Shown here: in pieces, positions 43,416 through 50,613 of the stretch
Layout: every line of letters starts with the position of its first letter
Numbering within the stretch: the stretch's first letter is position 1
Assembly (NCBI GenBank): GCA_963774945.1
Contig: CAVZHA010000015.1
Span: 124,001-188,000, forward strand
Reading direction: 5' to 3'
Source of the DNA: Trebonia sp963774945
Lineage (GTDB): Bacteria > Actinomycetota > Actinomycetes > Streptosporangiales > Streptosporangiaceae
Length of the DNA stretch: 64,000 nt
Position numbers and translations under genes: made by a program
The notes under the pieces: model-generated
The model's database searches: none
Seen by the model: the letters and a program-made list of their open reading frames with translations, nothing else
Told to the model about the DNA's origin: nothing

Positions 43416-43877
43416 ATGACGGTCGGGGTGAGCGTGAAGACGGTGGAGTCGACGCCGACGGCGGTGGTGGCGGCTGAGGTCACGTGGGCCGAGTTCCCCA
43501 CGCTGTGGATGCCGATGCTCGACCAGGTGTGGGGCTTTCTTCGGGGCGGCGGGGCTCCCGAGGGGCTTTACCAGGGCGGGCACAACGTCATGCTCTACTC
43601 CGATGACGTTCCCAACGTCGAAGTCGGGGTGCAGGTAACCGGCTCATTCGATTCGGTCGGCCGGGTTACCGCCTCATCGCTTCCTGGGGGCCTGGTTGCC
43701 ACCGCCACGCACGTCGGGCCGGTTTCCGCGCTCGGCGACACCTATCAGGCGGTACGGGAGTGGAGTGCGGCGAACGGGTACCGAGCGGCCGGGCCGCGCT
43801 GGGAGATCTACGGCGATCCCGATCCGTCGACCGGTGACTTCCAGGTGGATGTGTTCTTGTTGCTGACGGCGCCGTAA
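43416..43877 (+). CDS. GyrI-like effector-binding-domain protein
   Basis: This 153-residue single-domain protein has the GyrI-like/AraC effector-binding fold. Duplicated beta-alpha-beta halves end in Gly-Pro-Arg-Trp-Glu-Ile-Tyr-Gly-Asp-Pro-Asp-Pro and a final Val-Asp-Val-Phe-Leu-Leu-Leu strand, with the conserved Glu before the Tyr that contacts cationic or hydrophobic ligands. Such proteins bind small molecules or hydrolyse some of them. It stands alone, convergent with the flavin-reductase gene, whose reading frame runs through its last 204 bases in antisense. No ribosome site is obvious. Confidence 0.82.
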   Translation: MTVGVSVKTVESTPTAVVAAEVTWAEFPTLWMPMLDQVWGFLRGGGAPEGLYQGGHNVMLYSDDVPNVEVGVQVTGSFDSVGRVTASSLPGGLVATATHVGPVSALGDTYQAVREWSAANGYRAAGPRWEIYGDPDPSTGDFQVDVFLLLTAP

Positions 43878-44444
43878 CATCCAGCCGAGGTCCAGCTCGA
43901 TCACGACCGGGAGGGTGGGCCGGGACGGCGCCTGACCGTTCTTCGCTGCCGCCTGGTCGTCGGCGACCGGCAGCGCGTGGAACTTGCGGCGGAAGTAGAC
44001 GAACGGCATCTCCTCGCCCAGGCCGACCTCCTCAACCTGGCCGATCAGCACCAGGTGGTCGCCGCCGTCGACCTTGGAGTAGGTGGCGCAGCGCAGCGAG
44101 ATGCTGACGCCGGCCAGAAACGGCAGGCCGTCCGCGTCGGGCTGGAAGCCAGCCCCGTCGAACTTGGCCGCGCCGCGGGTGGCGAAGCGCATCGCCAGGT
44201 CGGCGTGGCGGTGCTGCAGCACGTGGATGTTCCACCGGCTCGCCTCGGCGAACGCGGGGTAGCACTGCGCGCTGTTGGCCAGGCAGGTGAGCACCAGCGG
44301 CGGGTCCATCGACACCGAGCAGAACGAGCTCGCGGTGAAGCCCCACCAGCGGCCGTCGGAGTCGCTGGTGGTGACGATCGTCGCCCCGCTCGGGAACGAC
44401 GACATCGCCTCGCGGAACGCGTCAGAAGAGGTTTTCACCGGCAT
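43674..44444 (-). CDS. Flavin reductase (HsaB-like) with an abnormal C-terminal extension
   Basis: Residues 1-188 form a flavin reductase of two-component monooxygenases: Phe-Pro-Ser-Gly-Ala-Thr-Ile-Val-Thr-Thr near 17, Thr-Ala-Ser-Ser-Phe-Cys-Ser-Val-Ser near 37, Pro-Pro-Leu-Val-Leu near 48, and Gly-Gly-Asp-His-Leu-Val-Leu-Ile-Gly. It would supply FMNH2 or FADH2 to the HsaA-like oxygenase at 53806. The domain ends with Val-Ile-Glu-Leu-Asp-Leu-Gly-Trp-Met at about 43881. No stop follows, and the frame continues 68 codons antisense to the GyrI-like gene. Normal relatives stop near this point. It overlaps the VOC gene start by 23 bases. Confidence 0.8.
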   Translation of the reverse strand: MPVKTSSDAFREAMSSFPSGATIVTTSDSDGRWWGFTASSFCSVSMDPPLVLTCLANSAQCYPAFAEASRWNIHVLQHRHADLAMRFATRGAAKFDGAGFQPDADGLPFLAGVSISLRCATYSKVDGGDHLVLIGQVEEVGLGEEMPFVYFRRKFHALPVADDQAAAKNGQAPSRPTLPVVIELDLGWMLRRRQQQEHIHLEVTGRRIGIAVDLPARPGRSVPVRRTPLPYRLIGVAERGNRPDVRGGGNQAPRKR

Positions 44445-44928
44445 ACCAACGTTCGAAGCGCTCCTTGGATCCGTGCAGCCCCGACTCCGGCTCGAACAGC
44501 ACCCCGCCCGGCGAGCGGACGTAGGTGAAGGAGCCGTAGCCCTTCTCCGGGGTGTCGCCCGCCAGCTCGACCGTGTAGCCCTGGGCGACCAGATCCTGGT
44601 TGACCTTGGCCACGTCGTCGACCCAGACGCCGATGTGGTGCAGCCCGGCGCCGCCGTTGCTGACGTCGTGGTAGCCGCCGGGCGATCCGTACAGCAGCTC
44701 GATGCGGACCGGTCCCTCGGTGGTGAACGAGATCGTCAGGTCGTAGCTCTGGAAGCCGGTGTCGGGCGCCCACGCCTTCATCGGGATGGTGGCCGGCGTC
44801 GTCCAGCGCACCCCGATCGAATCGGTCAGCTCGCGCTGGGCGGCTTCCAGGTCGGCCACCCGGATCCCCATGTGGAACACCTCGCCCCAGTCGAGGGCGG
44901 GCACTACGAGACCGCTGAGGTCAGTCAT
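44422..44928 (-). CDS. VOC-family protein (glyoxalase/epimerase-like)
   Basis: This 168-residue vicinal-oxygen-chelate protein has the two beta-alpha-beta-beta-beta repeats. Candidate metal ligands are His19 (Val-Phe-His-Met-Gly-Ile), Glu near 77 (Val-Arg-Ile-Glu-Leu-Leu), His in Leu-His-His-Ile-Gly, and Glu in Val-Leu-Phe-Glu-Pro-Glu. This resembles methylmalonyl-CoA epimerase or glyoxalase-type proteins. It lies between the extradiol dioxygenase (eight-base overlap) and the flavin reductase (23-base overlap), so it belongs to the ring-cleavage operon. It may isomerise or hydrate a pathway intermediate. Confidence 0.85.
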   Translation of the reverse strand: MTDLSGLVVPALDWGEVFHMGIRVADLEAAQRELTDSIGVRWTTPATIPMKAWAPDTGFQSYDLTISFTTEGPVRIELLYGSPGGYHDVSNGGAGLHHIGVWVDDVAKVNQDLVAQGYTVELAGDTPEKGYGSFTYVRSPGGVLFEPESGLHGSKERFERWYAGENLF

Positions 44929-45814
44929 CGGGCTGGCGGGGGGAGGGAGGGCTGGGCGGGGGGAAGAACTTATGTCCCCAGTGCTGGCCGGAGGTGATCT
45001 CGTAGACCGGCTGCTCGCCGTCGACCCGCAGGCCGCCGTAGCCGAACTCGATCGCGTAGAGCTCCGGCGAGTAGACGTAGAAGGACGTCATCTCGTCGTT
45101 GGTGTGCTTGCCGAGGCTGTTCATCAGCGGGATGTCGTACTTGTCGCGCCGGTCGAGCGCCAGCCCGACGTCGTCGAAGGACTCCGTCTCGACCATCAGG
45201 TGGATCAGCCGGCCGCGGCCCGGTGCCGTGGTGACCCCGAGCGTGTGGTGCCGGTCGTTGGAGCTCATGAACCAGACCGTGCGGCCGCGGCCGCCCATCG
45301 TGTTGCGCTCGTAGAACCCGAGCACGTCGATGTAGAAGTCCTTCAGCGCCCGGCCGTCTTCGCCGGTCACGATGACATGGCCCATGCCCATGTCGCCGGT
45401 CACGAAGGAGCTCACGAGCAGCGGCGTCCGGACCGGCTTGTGGTCAAGGATCGGGCCGTAGAACAGCTCGATCGGGTTGCCGCCGGGGTCGTCGAACCGC
45501 GCGAACCCGGTGACCCGACGCTCGTCGGCCTCGGCGTCGGAGCCCTCGGTCACCTTGATCCCGTAGTCCTCGACGGCCGCTGCCACCCGCCTGAGGTCCC
45601 GCTCGTTGAGCACCTCGAAGCCGATGGCGGTGGCCCTGGCCTCGGCCCCGGGCGAGACGACGAGGCGAGGCGGGTAGTGGTCCATCCGATAGCGGAGCGA
45701 CTCGTCGCCGTCTTGGTGGACCGGCATCAGCCCGAGGAAGTCCCCGGCGAACGTCTTCCACGCGTCGAGGTCGGTCGCGTCCAGCCTGAGGTAGCCGAGC
45801 GAAAGAACTGGCAC
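44921..45814 (-). CDS. Type I extradiol dioxygenase (BphC/HsaC-like)
   Basis: This 297-residue two-domain ring-cleavage dioxygenase carries the full iron-binding triad: His146 in Gly-Met-Gly-His-Val, His205 in Leu-Ile-His-Leu-Met, and Glu256 in Ala-Ile-Glu-Phe-Gly-Tyr. The active-site His pair is in Asp-Arg-His-His-Thr near 188-191. It opens a catechol next to the diol with O2, as HsaC does for the steroid-derived catechol and BphC for dihydroxybiphenyl. The GTG start at 45814 follows GGAGGA. It is second in a leftward cupin-dioxygenase-VOC-reductase operon. Confidence 0.93.
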   Translation of the reverse strand: MPVLSLGYLRLDATDLDAWKTFAGDFLGLMPVHQDGDESLRYRMDHYPPRLVVSPGAEARATAIGFEVLNERDLRRVAAAVEDYGIKVTEGSDAEADERRVTGFARFDDPGGNPIELFYGPILDHKPVRTPLLVSSFVTGDMGMGHVIVTGEDGRALKDFYIDVLGFYERNTMGGRGRTVWFMSSNDRHHTLGVTTAPGRGRLIHLMVETESFDDVGLALDRRDKYDIPLMNSLGKHTNDEMTSFYVYSPELYAIEFGYGGLRVDGEQPVYEITSGQHWGHKFFPPPSPPSPRQPDD

Positions 45815-45827
45815 TTTGAGGATCCTC

Positions 45828-46322
45828 CTATGGCTGGGGGAACTTACTTGACCCGGATTCGCGGCGCTTCCAGTGGCCGTCGTCGTACCAGGTGGTCTCG
45901 ATGAGTCCCAGCGGCTGCAGGTCCCAGCATTCAAGGTAGGTCACGCCGTCGGGACCTGAGGTGATCGTGAACGGCACCTTGGCGTCGCCGGTCCAGAACT
46001 CGCCCGGGCCGAGCTGCCTGGTCTCCTCGCCGTCGGGGCCGTACTCCACGGTGAGCTGCCCGCCGACCACGATCATGAGCTGCGGGTGGTTCACGTGCCG
46101 CTTGGGCACGGTGAAGTCCGGCCGGATGCGCCGTCCCTGCCACCGGAAGGCCGACTCGACGTTGGTCGACCGCCAGACCGCGCCGTCCAGGGTCGCGGCG
46201 ATGTCGACCGGCGCGTTCGCGATGAAGCCGCCGTCATTCCAATAAAACGTCGGGTCGCCCTGAAAGAAGTCGAGTGGCTCCCAGCCTTCGTCGGCTAGGA
46301 GATCGAAAAAGGAAATAGGCAC
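45828..46322 (-). CDS. Cupin-domain protein
   Basis: This 164-residue cupin has conserved positions Pro-Lys-Arg-His-Val-Asn-His-Pro near residue 73 and Leu-Gly-Pro-Gly-Glu-Phe-Trp near 103. It is a paralogue of the cupin at 46463-46936: both share an N-terminal Asp-Gly-Gly-Phe/Leu segment, Asp-Phe-Thr-Val-Pro and Gly-Val-Thr-Tyr-Leu/Ile-Glu. The histidines suggest a metal site. The gene starts at 46322 and is first in the extradiol dioxygenase operon. It may be a dioxygenase, isomerase or lyase for a ring-cleavage intermediate, but no function is established. Confidence 0.8.
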   Translation of the reverse strand: MPISFFDLLADEGWEPLDFFQGDPTFYWNDGGFIANAPVDIAATLDGAVWRSTNVESAFRWQGRRIRPDFTVPKRHVNHPQLMIVVGGQLTVEYGPDGEETRQLGPGEFWTGDAKVPFTITSGPDGVTYLECWDLQPLGLIETTWYDDGHWKRRESGSSKFPQP

Positions 46323-46427
46323 CTGCCCATGGTGGCCGTCCGGGCGACCGGGGTCAATAGCTCCGTTCCACTAGGCGGGACGGGTCCTGACCTGCTATTT
46401 TTCGTCCAGAATAATAGAACGGAGATA

Positions 46428-46444
46428 GTGACAGAAAGGGTCAC
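46428..46444. promoter_or_regulatory. Inverted repeat and leaderless promoter of the second cupin gene
   Basis: GTGAC and GTCAC are separated by seven bases, a plausible dimer-binding site. A TATATT hexamer follows at 46451-46456 and ends six bases before the ATG at 46463, so the mRNA is probably leaderless. The site lies between the two divergent cupin genes and differs from the ACTGACC-type motif. Confidence 0.45.
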
Positions 46445-46462
46445 GGCTCCTATATTGTCGCT

Positions 46463-46936
46463 ATGCCATTTTCTGTAGACAGCCTGCTGACCGACACCGA
46501 CTGGATCCCGATGTCGTTGAAGGGCCAGCAGGAGAGCCCGACCTACTACTGGGAAGACGGCGGCCTGCTGAAGGACGCGCCGGTCGACTTCGACGCCACC
46601 TTCGCCGAGAACATGTTTGTCAGCACCAAGCCGATCCAGTTCATGACGTTCTTCCGCAACCCGCTGAAGGTGGTGCCGAACTTCACCGTGCCGCGCCACC
46701 TGCACAACATCGACGAGACGATCATCGTCTTCAAGGGCGAGTACAAGATCGAGTTCGGCGACCCGGCCGAGGGCCAGTTCGTGACGGTGAAGCCGGGCTG
46801 CTTCTTCACCAGCCGGGCGGGCACCCCGTACACGATGACGGCGGGCCCGGAGGGCGTCACCTACATCGAGACCTGGGGCACGCCGGTGAGCAGCCTCAAG
46901 ACCGTGTGGTACGACTTCGGCTGGGTCCGCCGCTAA
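46463..46936 (+). CDS. Cupin-domain protein, paralogue of the divergent cupin
   Basis: This 157-residue cupin has Pro-Arg-His-Leu-His-Asn-Ile-Asp-Glu near residue 76, which may supply two His and one Glu ligand, and Val-Lys-Pro-Gly-Cys-Phe-Phe. It shares length, order of motifs and the closing Val-Trp-Tyr-Asp segment with the cupin at 45828-46322, from which it diverges head to head. The gene pair probably arose by inverted duplication. It is monocistronic and ends at a strong hairpin. Whether both act on the same metabolite is unknown. Confidence 0.8.
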   Translation: MPFSVDSLLTDTDWIPMSLKGQQESPTYYWEDGGLLKDAPVDFDATFAENMFVSTKPIQFMTFFRNPLKVVPNFTVPRHLHNIDETIIVFKGEYKIEFGDPAEGQFVTVKPGCFFTSRAGTPYTMTAGPEGVTYIETWGTPVSSLKTVWYDFGWVRR

Positions 46937-46951
46937 TTCGTCCCCGATGGT

Positions 46952-46989
46952 TGTGGCAGCGAGCCGGTTATCGGCGGCTCGCTGCCACA
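46952..46989. terminator. 15-bp perfect hairpin between convergent genes
   Basis: TGTGGCAGCGAGCCG and CGGCTCGCTGCCACA form a perfect 15-bp stem around an eight-base loop (46967-46974). It lies 15 bases after the cupin stop and 38 bases from the stop of the convergent hydrolase. It is well placed to end both transcripts. Confidence 0.8.
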
Positions 46990-46996
46990 GTCATGT

Positions 46997-47026
46997 GGGG
47001 GTGGGGGTGGGGGTTGCGGGTGGGGG
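46997..47026 (+). other. G-tract array, possible G-quadruplex
   Basis: Five runs of three to five G separated by one to four bases are packed in 30 bases directly after the hairpin and directly before the hydrolase stop codon. The pattern satisfies the usual four-tract quadruplex rule on the + strand. Confidence 0.5.
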
Positions 47027-47893
47027 CTAGGCGGTGCGGTCGCGGGCCAGGAACGCGAGCACGGTGCTCTCGAACTCGTCCTTGCGCTCGATCATCGCCC
47101 AGTGCCCGCAGTCGTAGAACACGTGCAGCTCGCACTTGGGGATGAGCCGCATCGCGGCCAGCGAGCCGTCCATCGGGGTGACCCGGTCGTCGCGGCCGAA
47201 CATGACCAGCGTCGGCGCCTTGATCTTGGTCAGCATCGCCACCGCGTCGACGGCGCCGAACGCGCGGCCCTTGCGCATCCCCTCCAGCATCGCCCGGTTG
47301 TACAGCTTCTTGATGTCGGTCGGGGCGGACGGGTCGGTCGCCGACTGCCACCGCAGCTCGACGAACTCGTCGGTCAGGATGCCGGTGTCGTACACCATCG
47401 ACTCCATCCACTGGACGAGCCGCTCCCTGGTCGGGTTCTCGACGAACTCCACCAGCAGCTTGATGCCCTCCGGGGGCGACGGGCTGAGCAGCGACAGGCC
47501 CACCCCGCCGATGCACAGCAGCCGGCTGACCCGCTCGGGGTGCTCGGCCGCGATCCGGGCGGCGACGTTGCCGCCCATCGAGTTGCCGATGATCGGCAGC
47601 GGGCCGAGCCCCATCCGGTCGAGGAAGTCGAGCACCCCGGCCGGCCCCACCGCGAGCGGGTTGGCGTCGGGCGAGTAGCTCTTGCCGAAGCCGGGGAAGT
47701 CGAGCACGTAGGTGGTGTACTCGCGGGCGAGCACCGGCAGGTTGCCGCGGAAGTTCGCCCAGCCGCTGACGCCGGGACCCGAGCCGTGCAGCAGCAGCAG
47801 CGGCGGCCCGTCGCCGGCCACGTGGTAGTGCAGCTTCCCCTTCGGGGTGTCGAGGAACCGGCTGGTCTCCTCGAATGACAGCTCGTCGGTCAC
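47027..47893 (-). CDS. Meta-cleavage C-C bond hydrolase (HsaD/BphD/MhpC-like)
   Basis: This 288-residue alpha/beta hydrolase has the MCP-hydrolase pattern: His-Gly-Ser-Gly-Pro-Gly near 36, nucleophile Ser105 in Gly-Asn-Ser-Met-Gly-Gly, Gly-Arg-Asp-Asp-Arg-Val with the catalytic Asp, and His264 in Cys-Gly-His-Trp-Ala. It splits the vinylogous 1,5-diketone made by the extradiol dioxygenase into a 2-hydroxydienoate and an acid. The product feeds the hydratase encoded at 49769. It overlaps the KstD-like gene by four bases and is second in that leftward pair. Confidence 0.93.
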   Translation of the reverse strand: MTDELSFEETSRFLDTPKGKLHYHVAGDGPPLLLLHGSGPGVSGWANFRGNLPVLAREYTTYVLDFPGFGKSYSPDANPLAVGPAGVLDFLDRMGLGPLPIIGNSMGGNVAARIAAEHPERVSRLLCIGGVGLSLLSPSPPEGIKLLVEFVENPTRERLVQWMESMVYDTGILTDEFVELRWQSATDPSAPTDIKKLYNRAMLEGMRKGRAFGAVDAVAMLTKIKAPTLVMFGRDDRVTPMDGSLAAMRLIPKCELHVFYDCGHWAMIERKDEFESTVLAFLARDRTA

Positions 47894-49593
47894 TGGCCTT
47901 TCACCTTCCCGATGTCACGCGACTTTTTGCCGGCCAGATGACGCCCGGCGATGTAGCCGAACGTCACGCTGGGGCCGATGCAGCTGCCGCCGCCGCCGTA
48001 GATCGCGCCGAGCACCGAGGCGGCGGTGTTGCCGGCCGCGTAGAGCCCGTCGATGACCGGAGTCCGGTAGCCGAGCACCCGCGCGCTGGAGTCCACGCGC
48101 AGGCCGCCGTTGGTGCCGAGGGTGCCCGGCCACTGCTGGATGGCGCCGAAGACCGGACCGGTGATCGGCTTCCGGTTCACCGTGTCGGGCCCGGTCAGCA
48201 CGTGCGTCTGCCCGGGGTCGCCCCAGTCCGGGTCCTCGCCCTTCTCGGCGTAGGTGTTGTACCGCTCGACGGTCGCCTCGAGCGCGTCGGCGTCGATGCC
48301 GATCTGCTCGGCCAGCTCGCGGATCGAGCCCGCGAGCCTGAGCCAGTCGGGCGCTTCCTCGCCGTTGGGGCCGGTCATGCTCATCGCGATGCCGGGCTTG
48401 GACCCGATGATGCCCTGCTCGACGATGTCGTTGCCGAAGATGACCCAGCCCGGAGGCTGGTTGGTGAACCCCGGGTTGCGCTGGTCGAAGACCCCGAACG
48501 GGTGCGGGAAGTCGTTGTAGGTGTATCCGCCGTGCATGAACCGGTTGCCGTGCTGGTTGACGATGATCGACCCCGCCCCGAGGCCCATCATCATCTGCGG
48601 CACCGGCTGGCCGTCGCGGCCCTTGTCCCACGGCTCGTAGATGACGCCGTAGCCGAAGAAGGTGTTCATCGAGCCGAGCTTGGCCCCGACCGCCATCGCC
48701 ATCTGGTGGCCGTCGCCGGTGTTCGGCGCCGGCGTCACCGGCTTGACCTCGTACCCGATGAACGCCTTGACCATCTCGGGGTTGTGGTCGAAGCCGCCGC
48801 AGGCCAGCACGACGCCCCGGCGGGCACCGATCCGGCGCGGGCCGTCCGGGCCCTCGACGACCACGCCTATCACCGCGCCCAAGGCGTCGGTGACCAGCTC
48901 GACCGCGGGGGTGGACGCGCGCACCTCGCCGCCGGCCTCGAGCACGCCCTTGAGCAGCGGGGCGATCAGCCCGCCGCCCTTGGCCCGCCAGACCTCGCGC
49001 TGGCGGGTGGCCAGCTCCTCGGCCCCGACCTGGCCGCGCCGCTGCTCGGGGAAGCTGACCTCGTGCGGCGGGATCCACGGGCCGGAGGCGATCTTCCGTG
49101 CGAGTTCCTGGCCGAGCTCGGCGCCGGCCGGGTAGGGCTTGACCGCGCAGGTGCGCGGGAAGTGCCTGACGCCGGGGATGCGGTCGCCGATCACCGAGTA
49201 GTAGTCGTCGAGCTGGATGTGCGGCTCGGAGTCGTACCCGGTCGTCTCGAGCAGGTACTCGAACATCTCCGGGGCGGTGTCGACGTACACCTCTTGCAGC
49301 TCGGGGTCGCAGGCCCGGCCGTCCGACAGCCGCCGGATGTACGCGAGGGCGTCTTCGCGGCTGTCCCGGTCCTTGACGAAGCGGTTGTTCGGTATCCACA
49401 TGTCGCCGCCGGACACGGCGGTCGTGCCGCCGAAGAACTCGTCCTTCTCCACGACCACGGTGCTGGCGCCGCCCCGGGCGGCGAGCAGGGCCGCGGTCAG
49501 CGCTCCCCCGCCGCTGCCGACCACGACCACGTCGAAGATCTCGTCCCACTGGTGATCAGAGATGGCGCTCCCTGACACGGCGCTTTCCGGCAC
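47890..49593 (-). CDS. FAD-dependent 3-ketosteroid-delta1-dehydrogenase-like flavoprotein
   Basis: This 567-residue flavoprotein is of the succinate dehydrogenase/fumarate reductase/KstD superfamily. The FAD motif Val-Gly-Ser-Gly-Gly-Gly-Ala-Leu near residue 26 is followed by Glu-Lys-Asp-Glu-Phe-Phe-Gly-Gly-Thr-Thr-Ala-Val-Ser-Gly-Gly, the hallmark of KstD-type enzymes. The C-terminal FAD block has Tyr-Ala-Ala-Gly-Asn-Thr-Ala-Ala and Gly-Ser-Cys-Ile-Gly-Pro-Ser. Such enzymes desaturate a ring ketone, often triggering aromatisation. The GTG start at 49593 has GGAGG six bases upstream. A polycyclic ketone substrate is likely; strict steroid specificity is not shown. Confidence 0.9.
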   Translation of the reverse strand: MPESAVSGSAISDHQWDEIFDVVVVGSGGGALTAALLAARGGASTVVVEKDEFFGGTTAVSGGDMWIPNNRFVKDRDSREDALAYIRRLSDGRACDPELQEVYVDTAPEMFEYLLETTGYDSEPHIQLDDYYSVIGDRIPGVRHFPRTCAVKPYPAGAELGQELARKIASGPWIPPHEVSFPEQRRGQVGAEELATRQREVWRAKGGGLIAPLLKGVLEAGGEVRASTPAVELVTDALGAVIGVVVEGPDGPRRIGARRGVVLACGGFDHNPEMVKAFIGYEVKPVTPAPNTGDGHQMAMAVGAKLGSMNTFFGYGVIYEPWDKGRDGQPVPQMMMGLGAGSIIVNQHGNRFMHGGYTYNDFPHPFGVFDQRNPGFTNQPPGWVIFGNDIVEQGIIGSKPGIAMSMTGPNGEEAPDWLRLAGSIRELAEQIGIDADALEATVERYNTYAEKGEDPDWGDPGQTHVLTGPDTVNRKPITGPVFGAIQQWPGTLGTNGGLRVDSSARVLGYRTPVIDGLYAAGNTAASVLGAIYGGGGSCIGPSVTFGYIAGRHLAGKKSRDIGKVKGQ

Positions 49594-49768
49594 TGGACGC
49601 CTCCATGCAGTTAGTAAGTCACGTCAGCCTAGCCAGGGCTGGATTGCGGGCAAAGAGCCGTGTTCCAATGACCGGGACGTCCCGCTCAGCGGAAAGCAGC
49701 CATTTGCCGACCGAGGCGGGCGGGCTACATTAAGGCCGCCCAGCACCCCGACCAATGAGACGGACACG

Positions 49769-50611
49769 ATGCTCGATAGCACTCAGCGCACGACGGCGGC
49801 CGAGCTGCTGTGGGCGGCGGAGCGGGACCTGGCGCCGATCGGGCCGCTGACCGAGGCGTTCCCCGGCATCGACGTGGTCGACGCCTACGAGATCCAGCTC
49901 GCCAACATCCGGCGCAAGCTCGCGGCCGGCGCCCGGGTGCGGGGTCACAAGGTCGGCCTGTCCTCCCCGGTCATGCAGCAGATGATGGGCGTCGACGAGC
50001 CCGACTACGGTCACCTGCTCGACTCGATGGTGCTGTCACAGGACGAGCCGATCCCGGCCGCCCGGTACTGCTACCCCCGGATCGAGGTCGAGATCGGCTA
50101 CGTGCTCGGGTCGGCGCTGCCCGGCGCGGGCTGCACCGAGGCCGACGTGCTGGCCGCGACCGAGTACATCGTGCCGAGCCTGGAGCTGATCGACAGCCGG
50201 ATCACCGACTGGCGAATCAAGCTGGCCGACACGATCGCCGACAACGCCTCCTCGGCCGGGGTGATCCTCGGGGCCGAGCGCAAGACGCCGGCCGAGCTGG
50301 CGGTGGCCGGCGTCGACCTGAGCGACATCGACGCCGTGCTGTGCCGGGCGGGGACGGGCGGGGGCAGGGCGGGGACGGGCGGGACGAAAGGCTGGGAGCA
50401 GATCGCCAGCGGGAACACCAGCGCGGTGCTCGGCAACCCGACTGCCTGCGTCGCCTGGCTGGCGCGGAAGGTGGCCGACTTCGGGGTCAAGCTCGAGGCC
50501 GGGCACCTGATCCTGCCCGGGTCCTGCACCCGGGCGATCGACGCAAGCCCGGGCAGCGTGTTCCGGGCCGAGTTCGCCGGGCTCGGAACCGTAACCGCCG
50601 AGTTCAACTAG
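49769..50611 (+). CDS. 2-keto-4-pentenoate hydratase (HsaE/MhpD-like)
   Basis: This 280-residue enzyme of the fumarylacetoacetase-related hydratase family adds water to 2-hydroxypenta-2,4-dienoate-type acids to give 4-hydroxy-2-oxo acids. Features are Arg-Gly-His-Lys-Val-Gly-Leu-Ser near residue 56, Pro-Arg-Ile-Glu-Val-Glu-Ile-Gly-Tyr-Val-Leu (metal-binding Glu residues) near 100, and Glu-Leu-Ile-Asp-Ser-Arg. The ATG at 49769 is chosen by homology; the longer ORF begins inside the divergent KstD-like gene. A seven-codon tandem duplication (50347-50383) inserts Gly-rich residues. It starts an E-G-F ordered operon. Confidence 0.92.
   Translation: MLDSTQRTTAAELLWAAERDLAPIGPLTEAFPGIDVVDAYEIQLANIRRKLAAGARVRGHKVGLSSPVMQQMMGVDEPDYGHLLDSMVLSQDEPIPAARYCYPRIEVEIGYVLGSALPGAGCTEADVLAATEYIVPSLELIDSRITDWRIKLADTIADNASSAGVILGAERKTPAELAVAGVDLSDIDAVLCRAGTGGGRAGTGGTKGWEQIASGNTSAVLGNPTACVAWLARKVADFGVKLEAGHLILPGSCTRAIDASPGSVFRAEFAGLGTVTAEFN
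50347..50383 (+). repeat. Exact in-frame tandem duplication of a 21-base unit
   Basis: The 16-base word GGCGGGGACGGGCGGG occurs at 50347-50362 and again at 50368-50383, a spacing of 21 bases (seven codons). It encodes a Gly-rich loop in the hydratase. Confidence 0.75.
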
Positions 50612-50613
50612 GG

